From assembly GCA_021904315.1 (NCBI GenBank), contig CM038918.1, forward strand, positions 18,801,349-18,865,348: a stretch of DNA of 64,000 nt, written 5' to 3'. The DNA is from Sphagnum magellanicum. Lineage: Eukaryota > Streptophyta > Sphagnopsida > Sphagnales > Sphagnaceae. The notes beneath the pieces are model-generated. The model worked only from the letters and a program-made list of their open reading frames with translations, had not been told where the DNA came from and did not search any database. The position numbers and the translations under genes are program-made. Positions 33,301 to 45,146 of the stretch are shown here, in pieces. Each line of letters opens with the position of its first letter. The stretch's first letter is position 1.

Positions 33301-36300
33301 AAATTCATGACACAAATACAATTCATTGCATCATTTTGAAAATTGTTCAATCACTCAATTGTTTAACATGAATTCCTATCAACAATTTTAGTTAGTTATA
33401 TGGAAGTACACATTCATGGTCATCATGGAATGGTTTAGAAGAACCATTTCAAACTTTGATCACAATAACAATTCACAAGAAAGTGAGGAACATGTAGTCT
33501 TTGATATTTTTCAATTTAGTTTCAAAAGTTGAATTATATGCAAATCCACAATAATTTCAATTAATTTTTTCATTGTACATATAATTGAATACTTCTTTAT
33601 AAACAAAATATATAATGCAACATAATTGGAAACATAACTTTGAGCTTTTAGAATCTCCTAATGAAATAATTATTCATTGTGGAAGAAGGCTAACAAGAAA
33701 GGCAAAAGGAACAACTTAAAGTTCAATAAAATTCAAGTTCAACAATTGTGAAAATAAATACAAAAGATATAAATGAATAAGAAATATAGCAATGAAAGAG
33801 GGTTCTTAGAGATAGAAAATTTAGAACTATGTGAAATATGCTTATTAATAATATCAATAATGTGAACTTAATGACAATTTAATGAAATGATGTTAAAAAC
33901 ATGGTATGTTTGATCCAATTCATGGGTGAATGATCATCTAAAATGTGGTGGTAATCTAATGGTAAGTCTTGCCATGTGTCACTACCACCACCATACCCTA
34001 GTGTTAAAGGTCATAAAACCATACATTGTTAACATTACATTTGAATGGGCCTTAAGGGTTTGAAAATTCCATTCATCTTTTCATTAAATTTTTATATTAA
34101 ATAACTAGTTGTTACACCAAATTCACACAAACACATTCAAATGAACCATGTTTTAAAGTGTAAGTCTACACAAGTACACTTGAATGTGTTGTTTACACAA
34201 GTTTTAAACCTCAAAAACCCTAATCCATAAACAATGGTTAATAATTTGGTATCCACCCAAAAGATGATTGAAACAAATGTATATTCATATATTCTTTGAT
34301 AGAGGCCCCTTATTTTTGGAATTTTTTAGCCCTAAAGTTGTAGTCTTCACAATTTTCACAAAATTCTAATAGAAAAAAGAATATTTAATCACAAATTCCT
34401 ATTTTTGTTAAAAAAATATTTACAATTGTTTTGAAATAACAATTTATGGGGGAGAATTGGACATGTTTTTCAATTTCAAACCAAATGTTCTTCTATTTTC
34501 TATAATTTTGATAATTATTCTCAAATTTTTTAGCAATTGACATTATAATAATCTTGTTTGGGATAATTGTCAACAATGTTACATTATAATAATCAAAATA
34601 CGAAAAAACATTTACACACATTAGAGTTATTTGTAAAGTGAGTGGATTAAGGGGTCCCATCATTGATTTGATCAAAATAAGTTGTGAGTGGCAAAATAAT
34701 AAATGGATCACAATAAAAGGTAGGTCAAACTTAAAAACCCACTTGAAATTGGTGATTGTTAGAGTTTGATCCTATATTTTGTGAAATACATGGTTGGTTT
34801 TTTTATTTCATGTTTTTTTATTTTCACCATGTTTGGTATTGTCTTTTTATTTTCTTATTTGTGAGAGGCATTGCCACTAATGCTTTCAAATGTGTTGTTG
34901 TGGAAAATAGGGTGGGTGCGCCTATTCATGTTCACCAACTTATATCCGTGTCCTAGTAAAGGGACCCATATTGGGTATCTAAGAGTAAATTCATTGTTGC
35001 AGAAGACATGCAACATAAAATTAATATACTAGCATATTAACTATTGAAAATATGCACACATGTGAATAGTGATGAAAACAACAAAAAACAATATTAGATA
35101 CAAAACATGAAGAACATCTTTTCAATTTTTGATGGCTAGCAATATTCAGTCATGTGTGAATATTGTTTTAACAAGTAGCTACATATGTTATGATGTTCAA
35201 AATATAGTAAAATATAGTTTAGTAATAAGTAAATGGAGGGTGGAGATATAGTAAAATTAATTTAGTAACAAAAAAATGAATATTGAAAATTAGATTCCAT
35301 ATGCTATGATTATAGGTCCTCTTTGTGGTAGAAACTAGTAAGCCTAACCATATCAACATGTCCCCCTATAATAAAACTTCAAAATTTTCCCCAAAATAAA
35401 AAAAATACCCAAAAATCATTCAATCACTTGAACCTAGATTCAAAAATTTCTTTCTATTTACCAAAATTGAACATACATTGACTTTATTCTTCTTTTGTTC
35501 TTTAGGACTATTTGTCATGAGAATAGACTCACCTATCCTACTTTTCACAATGGAAACACATAGAAAATTCAAATAAGAAAAGCAAGTCTAATCGGGTACA
35601 ATGCATTTGTCACAATACCAACAAACATGATGAAAGTTAAGCAATACAAACCTCCTGCAAAAACATCATTGTTTTATACCTTTTACTTTGGTTTCATTCC
35701 TTATTTTAGGTCTATGTTTTTATCTTTCATATAATCATATTTTGACAAGTAAATGCATGAAAATAAAATCAAAACTCTTTCAATTATTATGAAATCATCA
35801 TGCCAATATTGAGTTTACAATATGATGTTGTATATGAAGTTTGAAAATTTTTAATATGATAAAAGTAAATAAAAAATATTTTTGAAATTTAATAGGTGAA
35901 ATTGTGGTCAAATTTTTTTTACATTCAAAATTTGATATATAATTACTTTTACATTGAAAATTGAAAATGCATAAGTACATTTAACTTTAACATTAACCAA
36001 GAAAGTTAAAAAATTGGATTTTTCATCTATTTAAACTTGCAGTGGTTTCTTTTTTTAGTTTTATGATGGGTGATCAACCACAAAAATATTTAACCATGTT
36101 TGGTTGTAATCCAAATATGAAAATAGAAATTTATTAAAATCTTTTTATATCAGGCTACTGTTTGAACAATGTCTAAGAACATGGTGATTTTAAAAATGTT
36201 TAAAAAAAATATGGAAAATTATTTTATTTTGAGAAAATATTTTGCTTGGAAAAGAAATTTTGCCAAATGGAAAAAAAATGAAAAAATAAAAATAAAATTT

Positions 36301-37321
36301 CCTTACTTTGTTGAAGCTTACTTTGTAAGTTTAAATAACTTGGAAAATAAATGAATTATTACTTGCAATTTTGAATTTTTATTTAAATGCATACTAAATT
36401 GCATGTGATTTTTCAATATTGTTAGCAAAATAAAGAACATGACCATAATACATATTAATCATTAAAATAAATAATATTTAAAAATTTAATATCTCAAGAT
36501 TTATTTTATGACTACTTTTCATTTATATTAACAAGGAACACAAATTGTTTAATTAATTATACTTTCACTCCCATTGAATTTTGTTTCGTTTGAGATTTGA
36601 GTATCAAGTCTGTAACTTAAAATGTGTGTACACGCAAATCTATGTCTTGTGTCTCCATCTTTGTCCAACAAGTTCATAAATTTTGTATATCTATGCGCAA
36701 TTTTTTTTTGTGAATCTTATGTTTGTGTCTTGTATTTGGTGAATTGAAAGAGGTGCTTTTAGGTGGCAAGAAATAGAGTTGAAGGAGAAAAGGTTCAGTT
36801 TGAATGTGAATCCTTTACATGGGTGACTTCAATGGATAGTTCAAAATTTAGCATGAGAAAGACAAAGGTAGGCCCAATGATATATGCTAGGCTCAAAGAT
36901 AAATGTGAACTTAAAGGTAATTCTATTGTTGCAAAAACAGATTATTTGGAGGCAAATTTTCATATTTTGTCAATAATATTACAAAAGAGGAACATTTTAT
37001 CATTATTATTATTTTAAATCACAAAATTCTTATATATTAAAAAAATCAATTTAAATCACCATGATTGCCTACAATATGAAAAGGTGCTTAAAATTTTCTA
37101 TTTTGAATATAGCCAAATTTGGCTAAAATCACATGGATGAACACAACTTGAACAACAACACAAAATTGGAGAAATAATTTTTTTAAAATAAAAATTGGTT
37201 GCAAATGGTTTTCTTCTTCTTCATCATCATCATCTTCTTCAAACTTTTCACCTACTTGAAAATCTATGATAATGAAAAATTTCACAAATTAAAAACATAA
37301 AACACCAAAGTCATGCACTTA
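33301..37321. other. AT-rich intergenic DNA
   Basis: No gene is recognised. A frame at 36763-37014 preceded by an acceptor-like TTTTAG encodes a hydrophilic peptide (KVQFECESFTWVTSMDSS) of unknown relation. A CTT/CAT-rich microsatellite lies at about 37207-37240. Confidence 0.45.
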
Positions 37322-37611
37322 GAGCATCTCCACCAAATTTGTGCAGCTTGCCGTGGCTGGTAAAAGGCGCAACACTGGTGTGGACCTCCAAAAAAGAGTG
37401 TAATAAATTGGACCTGAATGTGGCTCAGTATTTCTGATTGTTTGATCATAATGATTGGTCCAAGTCGTTTGCTATTAGTAGTCCCCATGTTTATGCAGTT
37501 CCGGTTACAGTTTTATTGGTGGCGTTAGAAGAAAAAAAGAAAAGAAAAGCTAAACTTAGACATTTAATTTTATTATCCAGAGTGACATATTGAGCACGGG
37601 CGGAGATGCAC
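37322..37611 (+). mobile_element. MITE, GAGCATCTCCA family, copy 1
   Basis: Starts GAGCATCTCCACC and ends GGCGGAGATGCAC, imperfect terminal inverted repeats, flanked by TTA on the left and TAA on the right. The interior matches the reverse complement of 44785-45146 through ATAATGATTGGTCCAA, TTTGCTATTAGTAGT, TTTTATTGGTGG and AAACTTAGACATTTAATTTT. About 80 bp near the left end are missing relative to the other copy. TIR plus a TWA target suggest a PIF/Harbinger-derived element. Confidence 0.75.
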
Positions 37612-38312
37612 TAACCTACCACTTGTGGTTATTGTCTTCTTGTTCTTCTTCATGAATCTTCTTTCCAAACATTTCACCTACTTCCAATTTAATGCAACAT
37701 TAAGGAGCTTGCGCTGCAGTTGCAGAAGAACTCCGCAACTTTAACTCCATTTCACCTCGAAACACGAACTGTACCAAGCTGTACTTCTTCGTACTATTGA
37801 GAAGAAGACCAAACAAAATCAAGCAATGAATCAATAAAAAACTAGATAACTTTAGAGATTGTTGGTAGGAGGCAGCTGAAAAGATTATTTCATCTTCCAA
37901 GAATCATCAACCAGACATTGTTAATTAAGTTTAATCTCTTGTTTATTTGCAGAGAAATTTGGTGATTCCTTTTCTAGTGTTGTATTGCAGATCATCATTT
38001 GCAAGTCTAGTATTTTCTTGTGCTCTCTATCATCTATGTATGTAGCTGCAAGAGTCAAGTACTAGTGTTTAATATATTGTATGATCTTGTTGTCATGTTG
38101 CTGCAGATCAGTTCTAGACAATCTTTGCAAAGCTAGCTTGCAAATATTTTTGTAATTGTAAGGATTTTGTTGGATCTGTTGCAGTACTACAAGAGTGTGA
38201 GGCAGAGAGTGTGTGCAGGTCGAGAATATTGAGTGAGTCAGAACGTGCGCCCAAAAAAAAAAAGCTTCTGTCAGCTTTGAATCAGATACCCATTTGCAGA
38301 TTGTGAAGAAAG
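37612..38312. other. upstream region of the cytochrome b561 gene
   Basis: Less AT-rich than the region to the left. It presumably includes the promoter and 5' UTR of the gene starting at 38313. No unambiguous TATA box can be assigned. Confidence 0.4.
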
Positions 38313-39799
38313 ATGGCAAGCTTCGTGCATCATGGAATGAGGCAGATCAGAAGGCCATGTGGTGCGTTTGCATTTCTCATATGGGTTGGAGTGTGCTTGG
38401 GTGCAGTAGTTCATGAGGTGCAAGCACAAGCCGGATTAACATCGGCAGTTGCAGCAGCATCGGCTCCAGCTCTAGCTTCTAGTTCACTGGACAGTAGTAG
38501 TACTGGCAGTGATCCAGAGGCTCCTCCACCTGCAATCGGATACTACAAAGCTCATGGGTGGTTGTTGTGGTTAGCTTTTGGTGTTTCTTCCCTGCTGGTG
38601 TCCTGGTCTCCAAATACACTCAAGCTTCTTTTCCTGACTGGTTCCATCTTCACAGATTCCTCGAGGTAATGTATATGTATTTGTTAGCTAGCTATTTTTC
38701 TCTTTGAGTACTTGTGATCAGCTGCAGCTCGCGTGCAGGTCATGTGCAGTTGCGTATTACATGAGCTAGATGATGATCAATGTGTTAGTTCTGTGTGTTG
38801 CATTGCATGTCGTGTTGTTGATCATCTGCTGCCTGCTGCAGGTTGTTGGAGTGGCAGCAGCGACTGTAGGACTAGCTATTGGGTTGCGGAAGTTTGATGC
38901 GCTTCATGATTCAATTCATGCGGAGCTGGGACTTGCAATTGGGTGTCTCATCTGGGCTCAACCTTTGGTAGCTCTGCTGCTTCGACCCAAGAAGTAGGTG
39001 CAGCGATCTAGACCCACCACTCGCATGTCTCTAGCAGCTATGGATCCTGATGATGGCTGCAATGCAATTATTCGCTAATGATATATACTAGTGATTTGCT
39101 TGCAGCAGTATCTCATCTTTGGCAAACTGATGTGCAGCCTGCAAGCAATCACAAAATGCCAGCGGCAGCGGTCCAGCCGGAAGAAGATTACTAACTTCGA
39201 TCGTTGTTCGTGTGGGTATGTACCTGCAGAGGACAATCTTTGAGGGCAGTCTGGTATGTGAGTCACTGGTTGATAGGAACAGGTGCCATTCTTCTTGGCT
39301 GGTTCAACATCTTCCTGGGCTTGGACCTTTTCTTCTCTGACTATCCTGAAGAGGGCACAGGAAAGGTTGGGTCCATGCAATATCCTTGGTCTTCATCTTC
39401 ATCTTCATTCACAGCTTCGTATTCCTCCTGAATCTCTGTGTCTATAGTGACTCCAGATGCACATGATTACACATGATCTGGGATGGAACTGGTATTTCTG
39501 GTGGCATTTATGGATTCTTAGGTGATTTGATTCAAAGGAATTTGGGAAACTCTTGACTGATTCTGCACATGTTGTTGGTTTTTCTGTGAGGTTTGCAGTG
39601 GCTGAAGACTGCATTTTCAGTTCAAGTTGCAGTGGTTTCATTTGTGTACCTGTTTCCGGAGCGACTGCCTCACATTTGTGCACAATCCCGAAGCTTCAGC
39701 TCTAATGTGGAACCGGGAATCAATTTGGTGGCCATGAGCTCCAAATGTATCACTAGTGACAACAAGAACAAACCTGAGAATCATGAGATCTCTGTTTAG
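38313..39799 (+). CDS. cytochrome b561-domain membrane protein, four exons, frameshift in exon 1
   Basis: Probable transmembrane b-type haem protein for trans-membrane electron transfer, of the plant group with a signal peptide and no DOMON domain. Exons are 38313-38665, 38842-38993, 39230-39365 and 39599-39799; all introns are GT-AG and the last three junctions join in frame. A signal-like start (GAFAFLIWVGVCLGAVV) is followed by the b561 helices. Candidate haem histidines are in KAHGWL, FHLHRF, DSIHAEL and VSHWLIG. Exon 2 ends LLLRPKK and exon 3 resumes GQSLRAVWYVSHW, as in the family. Around 38580-38582 one base appears to be missing: codons before give LLWLAFG, and only the shifted frame gives FFPAGVLVSKYTQ and the exon end that joins exon 2. 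With that base the protein would be about 280 residues. Either a recent pseudogene or an assembly error. Confidence 0.82.
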
Positions 39800-40733
39800 G
39801 GTTTAGGGTTTAGAGGGATTCCATGAGATCCCATGGAATCAATCTGGCCTTGAGCTCTGAAGGTGCAATATTTCTTCATTTCACTATCTGCAATTTGCAA
39901 CAGTACTTCATTCTGTCTGAAGTAGCCAGGAGATTGTTCTGGATTTGAGAGATGACACAGAGAGAGAATCTCAGTGCACAGTGTGCTTTGAATCTAGACA
40001 GTAATTGTTACAACAACTTGTTGCAAATGGTTTGGTTGCAAATTTTGGCCTTGAAAGTTAGTGTCTGTACAGTCTTTGCACAGAACTTGCCTTCTACTGA
40101 ATAACCATCAACCCTTATTGTGCATGTATAGAACCAAAAAACTAGGGCCAATTCAAGGATTCTCTGTTGAGAAATATGTGAAGTCACAAACACAAAATCT
40201 CTGGTAAGCTGCCTACAACAAGGTGGGAAATCATAATCCAGTATTCAGCTGTCATATTTTCCACATTTGTAAAGCAATGTACTGCACCAAGGACACAAAC
40301 AGAAGACACAAAATTATCAAATATACACAAGACCACCCAACACTCTGACCTCTGCTAAAAGCAACTGTAAGCTATAATTGGGGAATTTGGAAAGCAATTA
40401 TCTATCAACTGTGCAAGATGCAGATTGGGGAAACTTCTATTGAGTTGAAGCTGGGAAGCTCAGGATTCCAATCTCTACATGAATGCCAAGAATGGATCTA
40501 CTGTCATTCAACCTCAGATGCAGCTAAGAATGTTCATCAACTTATACCCTTCATTGTCCTTTTGAGTACAAAAAAAGGGTTCAATTCTAAATGCTGATGA
40601 GTTCCAAGCTCCTCAGACTCCATACTGGTTTGAACTTTCAGCACTTCCTATCTGTTTCACCTCCCCTCTATAGCTCCCAAAAGAGTCATCAAGAGCATCT
40701 TTGTGCATCTACTCCCCCAAAATTCACAGTCTG
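39800..40733. other. 3' flank of the cytochrome b561 gene
   Basis: No gene is seen. Telomere-like TTTAGGG units overlap the stop codon of the preceding gene (39796-39812). Confidence 0.5.
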
Positions 40734-41008
40734 CAAGGTTCTGGTATTCTCTAAATCCTAAACCCAAATCTTTGAATCCTAACTTCAATTCCTCCAAAAA
40801 ATGGACCTGCTTTTGCTTCTTCTTCTGCAAAAAATGAAGCATCTAAATCCAGGCAACTAAATAGCCTTAGCAAGGTTCTGGTCTTCTCCGAACCCTGAAT
40901 CCTGATCCCAAATCTTTGAATCCTAACTTGAATTCCTCCAAAATAAGGACCTGCTTCTTCTTCATCATCATCTTCTGCAAACAATGAAGCATCCAAATCT
41001 AAGCAAGA
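40734..41008. repeat. 137 bp tandem duplication
   Basis: Two adjacent units begin CAAGGTTCTGGT(A/C)TTCTC at 40734 and 40871. They share AAATCTTTGAATCCTAACTT, AATTCCTCCAAAA and AATGAAGCAT(C). They lie downstream of TMEM18 and may fall in its 3' UTR. Confidence 0.8.
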
Positions 41009-41084
41009 AAAATAGCCTCACAGGAGCATAATTCACATCAATGCTCCCAGAAAAGAGATTTTGGGAAATCTTCTGAGACCCAAC

Positions 41085-41260
41085 AGAAACCTATGAGCTC
41101 TCTTTCTTTGAACATGTTGAACTGCTTGCTCTTCATGAGAGCAACAGAAATCTGAGATCTTTTTTTCCTTGCACATCATAAATTGGTACTCTTCATGAGA
41201 GAGCAAGAGAAGTCTGTGAACTCTTCTTCCCTTGCACATGATCTGAGGCACCACTGTGAA
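41085..41260. repeat. short tandem triplication of about 62-66 bp
   Basis: Three diverged units share (G)AAxCTxTGAxCTCTT, CTTGCACAT and CTCTTCATGAGAG. The array sits directly next to the 137 bp duplication, 45 bp from the TMEM18 stop codon. Confidence 0.6.
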
Positions 41261-41304
41261 GGCAGTTTGGGGGGAAGAGGGGATCCAAGAACTGGTTGTT
41301 TGAC

Positions 41305-41844
41305 CTATTGCTCCTTGTTTTTTTTGGCAGAGGCAAGAGCTCGATGCTTGAGTTCAGCTCTGTTCCACTTGACCATGAGGGAAGTCAAAGTGAGCAAGCT
41401 GTTGAAGTGAATGAGAGCAGACACCAAAAGCAGAGGACCCGACCAAACTACAGAGAGAAAAACACCATGGGAATCGAAGTAGGGTTGCCTGGCAAAGCTT
41501 TTCCAATGCCTGTGGAGATAGATGTTCATCCTCTCTGCAAGGTACACACAAAGGAGCACACAGAAGAACATCGCCATTTGCACATTGCTGTGTTTCCTGC
41601 TTGCAACTGCGAGCACAAGGAGCGTGATATGGAAGACGATCAAGCCTACCAGCCATGGCTCTGTCCAGTCCACCGCATGAATAAACCCTAGAAGCGGATC
41701 CAAGAAACTACGTTGTTCTCCTCCTGCTCCTGCTCCTCCTTCTCCCCGAGCTTTCTTCCATTGCTTCCGCATCTCTTCCGTCACTCCTTCGATCATCACT
41801 GCCATTTGGTCCATGCTCGAAGCAAATGCCGACGCTACGTCCAT
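41305..41844 (-). CDS. TMEM18: TMEM18 family protein
   Basis: Single-exon gene of 179 residues, close to the family's usual length. ATG at 41844 is the first in-frame Met. The family is a small three-helix protein of the nuclear envelope/ER in animals, and its plant role is poorly known. The hallmark DWTEPWLVGLIVFH opens the first helix. The second helix reads VQMAMFFCVLLCVYLAERMN, with the conserved AE-N. A basic loop (HRHWKSFARQPYFDSHGVFL) precedes the third helix, and the protein ends in a Lys-rich tail (VKWNRAELKHRALASAKK), as in homologues. The N-terminal region adds a Gly-rich linker (GEGGAGAGGEQ). The frame is intact. The start is 327 bp from a divergent aspartyl-tRNA synthetase remnant. 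Confidence 0.93.
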   Translation of the reverse strand: MDVASAFASSMDQMAVMIEGVTEEMRKQWKKARGEGGAGAGGEQRSFLDPLLGFIHAVDWTEPWLVGLIVFHITLLVLAVASRKHSNVQMAMFFCVLLCVYLAERMNIYLHRHWKSFARQPYFDSHGVFLSVVWSGPLLLVSALIHFNSLLTLTSLMVKWNRAELKHRALASAKKNKEQ

Positions 41845-42170
41845 CTTCAAGCTGTCTCAACAGATGCAAAGATCAACAGGTGCACTTCCTCTCTGCTCTT
41901 TCTGGCAATCTTCTTCGATTCCGATCTGCATCTGCTGCAGCAGTTGGCGTCATCGTGCGACGTGGGGAACGAAGCAATTGAAGAGGACCAAACGGAACAA
42001 TAAGCTTTGCAACAACAGTGGCAGGATGTCCGATTAGGGTTCAAAGCTCGTCCAGGAGTGTTTCTCTTTGCTGCATCATCTCCTCTTCACTTGCAGACAC
42101 TCTAAGAGTGATTTGGAGTAGTACAAGAAGGAAACTTGCTTGCGTGATGCGTGTTTTGCGTATGTCCGCA
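41845..42170. promoter_or_regulatory. divergent intergenic region TMEM18 / AspRS remnant
   Basis: The two start codons face away from each other across about 326 bp, so this should hold both 5' UTRs and possibly a bidirectional promoter. No TATA box was identified. The region is GC-richer than most of the window. Confidence 0.4.
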
Positions 42171-43712
42171 ATGATGGAGGAGAACAACAATCCAGTCATG
42201 AGCAAGAAAGTAGCGGCAAAAGCAGCGAAGAAAGCGGGGAAGACGCTCAGCAAGCAAAATGGCAGCGGCTGCACTCGATGTGGAAGAGGAGAAGGAGGAT
42301 CCTCTCTTGGCTGCTAACTATGGCGACGTGAGCAGAGTTTGCAGAGCAAGGAGATCTCACGGAGGAAATGACTGGCAGTGAGGTCGTTGGATACGGCGAT
42401 GCAAGGGCACACTGTTCTGGTGCCAGGAAGGGTTCACGCGGTGCGAGGAACAGGCAAGATGGCGTTCTTGGTTGTGCGGAATCCGGCTGCACTGTGCAGT
42501 GTGTGCTGTCGGTCGCAGCAAACGTGATGAGTTAGGGAATGGTGAAATACGTGAACAAGATCAGCAAGGAGTTCATCGTGGATGTCGAAGGCATTGTTTC
42601 TGTTCCTGAGAAGCCGATCGAAAGCACATCGCACAAGGTAAGGCATCGCTGAGGATTGCACTACAGTTTTCTGAAGCAAAAGGAGATGCTATAGATTCAT
42701 GATCTTTTTTGTGTGTTTTTCTGCAATTCCTTCTTCACGTCTTGCACGACTTGTGTTTGCAGGTGGAGATCCAAGCAAGGAAGGTGTTTTGCATCAGCAA
42801 GGCAGTGGCTCAACTGCCTCTCAACCTGGAAGATACAGCCCGGAGTGAGTGTGAACTAGGGAAGATTGTCAAAGAAAAGTAAGTCCCCTTCCAAAAGCTT
42901 GTCATCTCTCAATGTATGTGCCATTTAGAAAACAGTAGTGTCTTTTGAAGAGACACCTGGTGTCTTGTAGACCAGTTGTGGTAAACAGATTCTTCCTACT
43001 GTGGCAGGTTCAAAACTGATTTCTATTTGCTTCATTCTTACCCTGCAGCCGGTCGACCCTTTACACCATGCCCTGCTGGGATGATCGCCACTAATTGCAT
43101 CACTTTCCCTGCTTGCTTTCTTCCATTGCTTCCTCAGTACAGGCTGTGATTTATATCTATTCTTATTTTGAACAGGTTTTGGGAGTGAGAGCTTTGAGCA
43201 CATCCCTTTGTAGATTGACTTCTTCACTTTGTTTGCTGTGATAGGGGAGGAGATTATTTCAGGTGGCCAGCATATACATGATGCAGAGTTGCTTACCAAG
43301 CAAGTGATTGAATGTGGTATTGATGTTAATACACTGTCATCTTACATTGACTCTTCAGGTGACACCACTTTTCTTTGACATCTTTTTGACAAAAGGGTAG
43401 GATTGAAATTGTTTGAGCTATTTGCAGTTGTTTGCAAAATAATCAAGCTCAGAAGAGGATCTTAACATCGCATCAGATTATATTAGCTATCCTCCTCGTC
43501 CTATTTATTTCCACGAGGTAGAGATTTGAACTATGAGGATTATTGCTGATGGGAAAATGTTTCTTGCTCAAGGTTAGGTGGGGGGCAGTGCCACATGGAG
43601 GAGTTGGAGTAGGACTGAGGACTGGAGCATGTGGTGATGCTCTTCTGTGCTCTCAACAACATTTGTAAGATGTCACTTGTTTCCACATGACCCACAATGA
43701 TTTGCTCCTTGA
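42171..43712 (+). pseudogene. cytosolic aspartyl-tRNA synthetase pseudogene
   Basis: Pieces of the enzyme that charges tRNA-Asp appear in order, with family introns partly retained. They are the basic N-terminal extension (KKVAAKAAKKAGKTLSKQ); EDPLLAANYGDV; the OB-fold anticodon-binding domain (GHTVLVPGRVHA, then ESGCTVQCVLSV, MVKYVNKISKEFIVDVEGIV); an intron 42638-42762; and VEIQARKVFCISKA, LPLNLEDTARSECE. About 200 codons, including class II motifs 1 and 2, are then missing. TDFYLLHSYP, LYTMPCWDD, GEEIISGGQHIHDAELL and ECGIDVNTLSSYIDS follow, then motif 3. Lesions include a stop in KW, TAG at 42533-42535, a one-base loss near 43060, and a 7 bp tandem duplication (AGGACTG) near 43612. The motif 3 Arg is His (EHVVMLFCALNNI). 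Broken remains of the C-terminal LFPHDPQ and a final TGA (43712) are also present. Confidence 0.88.
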
Positions 43713-44784
43713 AATTGTCTGCTATAAGGAATTAAGTAATGGTGTGCATATCTGACACAAGGTCTTGGGTATGTTTCAGATCACTGGATACGAGAAACAA
43801 TGTAATGTATAAAGCTTTTGCTGGGAGGAAATACAATTTGTATAGGAATCAGATAGGCATGTGAGTACAAGCAAATCATTCGTTCTGATTGTGTCAAATT
43901 GTTCTCACAATGCTGGAGTTGAGCCATATGACTCTGTATGTTATAAGAACAGGGAAGAGGGGGAGGTGGAGTGTGACAATGAGGGTTGAAGGATTTTGTA
44001 GCACACCTAATCTTCAAATTGGAGGGTAGTTTGGAAACTGAAACAAAACAAAAAGAAAAAGGAAAACAAGTTGGAAGTTACAAGTTACAACACGGGTTGA
44101 TTTGGACAATTCTTGTGGAATGGACAAAAGATTAATGGAAATGCCATCTTGGGAACTCACAAAGTTCCTGGCTGTTTTTTGTGTGGAATTTCACATTGTT
44201 GCAAAACTTGGGACATTTTCTGTGGCAAATCCATTTTTTTTTTAAAAATTGCAAAAATTTGAAATTGAATTCAAAAGAATCTGTAAACATCACCAGATTT
44301 TTGAACATGGTTCAAGTAGGTGGCAAGGTTTTCTTTCTCAATTTTGTGATTTTTGCTTCTGAAAAGTAATTAAAACTCTAAAATTTGAGTTTTCTCATAA
44401 TTGAGTTTTTTTGGGAAAAATGTGTCCGTTACACTTTTCACCAAGTTTTTTGAAAAGTTATATCTTTTGGAGCCTTGAAAAGATTTTTTTAAGAATCTCT
44501 TAATAATATTTACATATTGAGATTTGTGTTTTAAGAAAAAATAAATTCATAAGAACTTTGAAATTAAGTTCACTCTAATCAGAATATAATGGGATGGGTA
44601 ACCTAACAGGAGGTTTAATAATATATATATTTCGGTCAACAACACAAGCACCCATTGGTCTAGTATGAAATGGATTAAGTGAAATGAGGGGAAAGAAAAA
44701 AGAAGAAGGTGCCGAGTTGACAATTGATAAAAGAATAGAAGACCATTATACCTTGAAATGTGAAATTCTTGGCATTAACACTAA
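43713..44784. other. intergenic DNA
   Basis: No gene is recognised. The right part becomes strongly AT-rich. Confidence 0.5.
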
Positions 44785-45146
44785 GAGCATCTCCAACAGT
44801 GCTCCGTATGTAACTCTGGATAGTAAAATTAAATGTCTAAGTTTAGTTGTTTTCTTTTTGGCAATCCCACCAATAAAACTGAAACTGGAATTGCATAGAC
44901 GTGGGGAACTACTAATAGCAAACCAATTGGACCAATCATTGTGATCAATACTGAGCCGCAGTCAGGTGCAATTTATTACACTCTCTGTGGGAGGTGCACA
45001 ATTGTGTTGCGCCCTTTACCAGGCACTGCATGCTGCACGAATTTTTGCAGAAAAACCAATTTCTTGAGCTAAACTGGAACATTTTGACTCTTTTGCAATA
45101 AATTGTAGTGTCTGGACTCACATATTGAACACCGTTGGAGATGCTC
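44785..45146 (-). mobile_element. MITE, GAGCATCTCCA family, copy 2
   Basis: Terminal inverted repeats GAGCATCTCCAACAGTG and CACCGTTGGAGATGCTC, flanked by TAA on both sides (target duplication). It is 362 bp long. Its reverse complement matches 37322-37611. It is the fuller copy and carries no coding capacity. Confidence 0.82.

Noticed and set aside
41296-41691. 131-codon plus-strand frame opposite TMEM18
   Set aside because: Antisense to a clear TMEM18 gene. No motif.
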